A stretch of 5,100 nt of DNA from contig PNMH01000164.1 in NCBI GenBank assembly GCA_013823505.1, positions 1 through 5,100 on the forward strand, written 5' to 3'. The stretch is from Polaromonas sp. GTDB lineage: Bacteria > Pseudomonadota > Gammaproteobacteria > Burkholderiales > Burkholderiaceae. The notes beneath the pieces were generated by a model. That model worked only from the letters and a program-made list of their open reading frames with translations, searched no databases and was not told the DNA's origin. Within the stretch, counting starts at the first letter, position 1; every line of letters begins with the position of its first letter. The position numbers and the translations under genes are program-made. This document shows positions 4,552 through 5,100 of this stretch, piece after piece.

Positions 4552-5100
4552 ATGAAAGCGAGCCGATTGCTGTCGATCCTGATGCTGCTGCAGTCCCGCG
4601 GGCGGCTGACGGCCGGCGCGCTCGCACAAACCCTGGAGGTGTCGGAGCGCACCGTGCTGCGCGACATCGACCAGCTCTCTGCGGCCGGCGTGCCGATCTG
4701 GGGCGAGCGTGGTCGTCAGGGCGGCTTCCAGTTGCGCGAGGGCTGGAGCACGCAGCTCACCGGCATGACCGAGCCCGAGGCCAACGCGCTGCTGCTCGCC
4801 GGCCTGCCCGGGCCGGCCACCGAACTGGGCCTGGGTGCGGCGGCTGCGTCGGCGCGCCTGAAGATGGTGGCGAGCCTGCCTGGCGAGTGGCGCGAACAGG
4901 CCGAGCGCGTGGGCCAGCGTCTGCATGTCGATCCGGTGGACTGGTACCGCACACAGGACGCACCGCGGTTCTTGCGTGAAGCGGCGGACGCCGTGTGGCG
5001 CGCACGGCGCATCGACGTGCGCTACGAAAGCTGGCGGGGCAAGACACAGCGCACGCTGGAACCGCTGGGGCTGGTGCTCAAGGCGGGCGCGTGGTACCTG
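4552..5100 (+). CDS. YafY-type HTH/WYL-domain transcriptional regulator (3' truncated by window)
   Basis: The frame is open from ATG 4552 to the right edge (183 codons); family members are usually about 230-330 residues, so the C-terminal part is missing. Residues 4-60 form an HTH_11/DeoR-like winged helix: RLLSILMLLQSRGRLTA, then a recognition helix around SERTVLRDIDQL (31-42), then a wing GERGRQGGFQL (51-61). A linker region (65-150) leads to the WYL domain, which begins near IDVRYESWRG (154-163); the name-giving Trp-Tyr-Leu is the last three codons visible. WYL domains sense ligands, in some proteins nucleic acids or nucleotides. The gene is divergent from the NIPSNAP cluster and likely regulates it. 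An in-frame ATG at 4534 would add six residues; neither start has a clear Shine-Dalgarno. MKASRLL at the N-terminus fits the family best. Confidence 0.85.
   Translation, partial: MKASRLLSILMLLQSRGRLTAGALAQTLEVSERTVLRDIDQLSAAGVPIWGERGRQGGFQLREGWSTQLTGMTEPEANALLLAGLPGPATELGLGAAAASARLKMVASLPGEWREQAERVGQRLHVDPVDWYRTQDAPRFLREAADAVWRARRIDVRYESWRGKTQRTLEPLGLVLKAGAWYL

Noticed and set aside
4546..4926. A 126-codon - strand frame opposite the WYL regulator gene
   Set aside because: It is antisense to a regulator with an evident winged helix-turn-helix and shows only Ala/Arg/Gln-rich composition.

Overview
The window is GC-rich, densely coding DNA whose codon use and protein families suggest a betaproteobacterium of the Burkholderiales, probably a Comamonadaceae-like organism. 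This placement rests on recognising protein types, not on a marker gene. No mobile element, CRISPR array, tRNA or rRNA is visible, and no gene-free stretch exceeds about 100 bases.

Left half (1-2078, + strand): the tail of what appears to be a tungsten aldehyde:ferredoxin oxidoreductase (AOR) operon. It holds the last 25 residues of the catalytic subunit, a leader with two hairpins (the second shaped like an intrinsic terminator), the FAD/NAD(H) oxidoreductase subunit (AorC-like), a MoaD/ThiS-type sulfur carrier ending in Gly-Gly, and a 99-residue protein of unknown function ending in Gly-Gly-Gly, which follows with a 4-nt gap. In the known AOR of Aromatoleum aromaticum, the tungsten subunit oxidises aldehydes (or reduces acids), Fe-S subunits carry electrons, and the flavin subunit connects them to NAD. 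The MoaD-like protein fits a role in building the pterin cofactor.

Right half (2094-4471, - strand): a compact three-gene cluster transcribed leftwards. The order is a NIPSNAP-family protein, a small DUF1579-like protein, and a flavodoxin-fold protein with a five-cysteine patch. The first two genes are 9 nt apart, and the second gene's Shine-Dalgarno overlaps the first gene's stop codon. The third follows after 83 nt containing an inverted repeat. A WYL-domain (YafY-type) helix-turn-helix regulator starts divergently at 4552 and runs off the right edge just at its WYL motif. The 80-nt divergent gap carries a TGACA-N5-TGTCA dyad that is a good operator candidate. The cluster reads as a regulated pathway of unknown substrate. 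It meets the AOR operon tail to tail with only 15 nt between stop codons.

I see no clearly novel defence or mobile system. The best leads are the unexplained Gly-tailed small protein of the AOR operon, the terminator-like hairpin inside that operon, and the WYL-controlled NIPSNAP/DUF1579/flavodoxin cluster.
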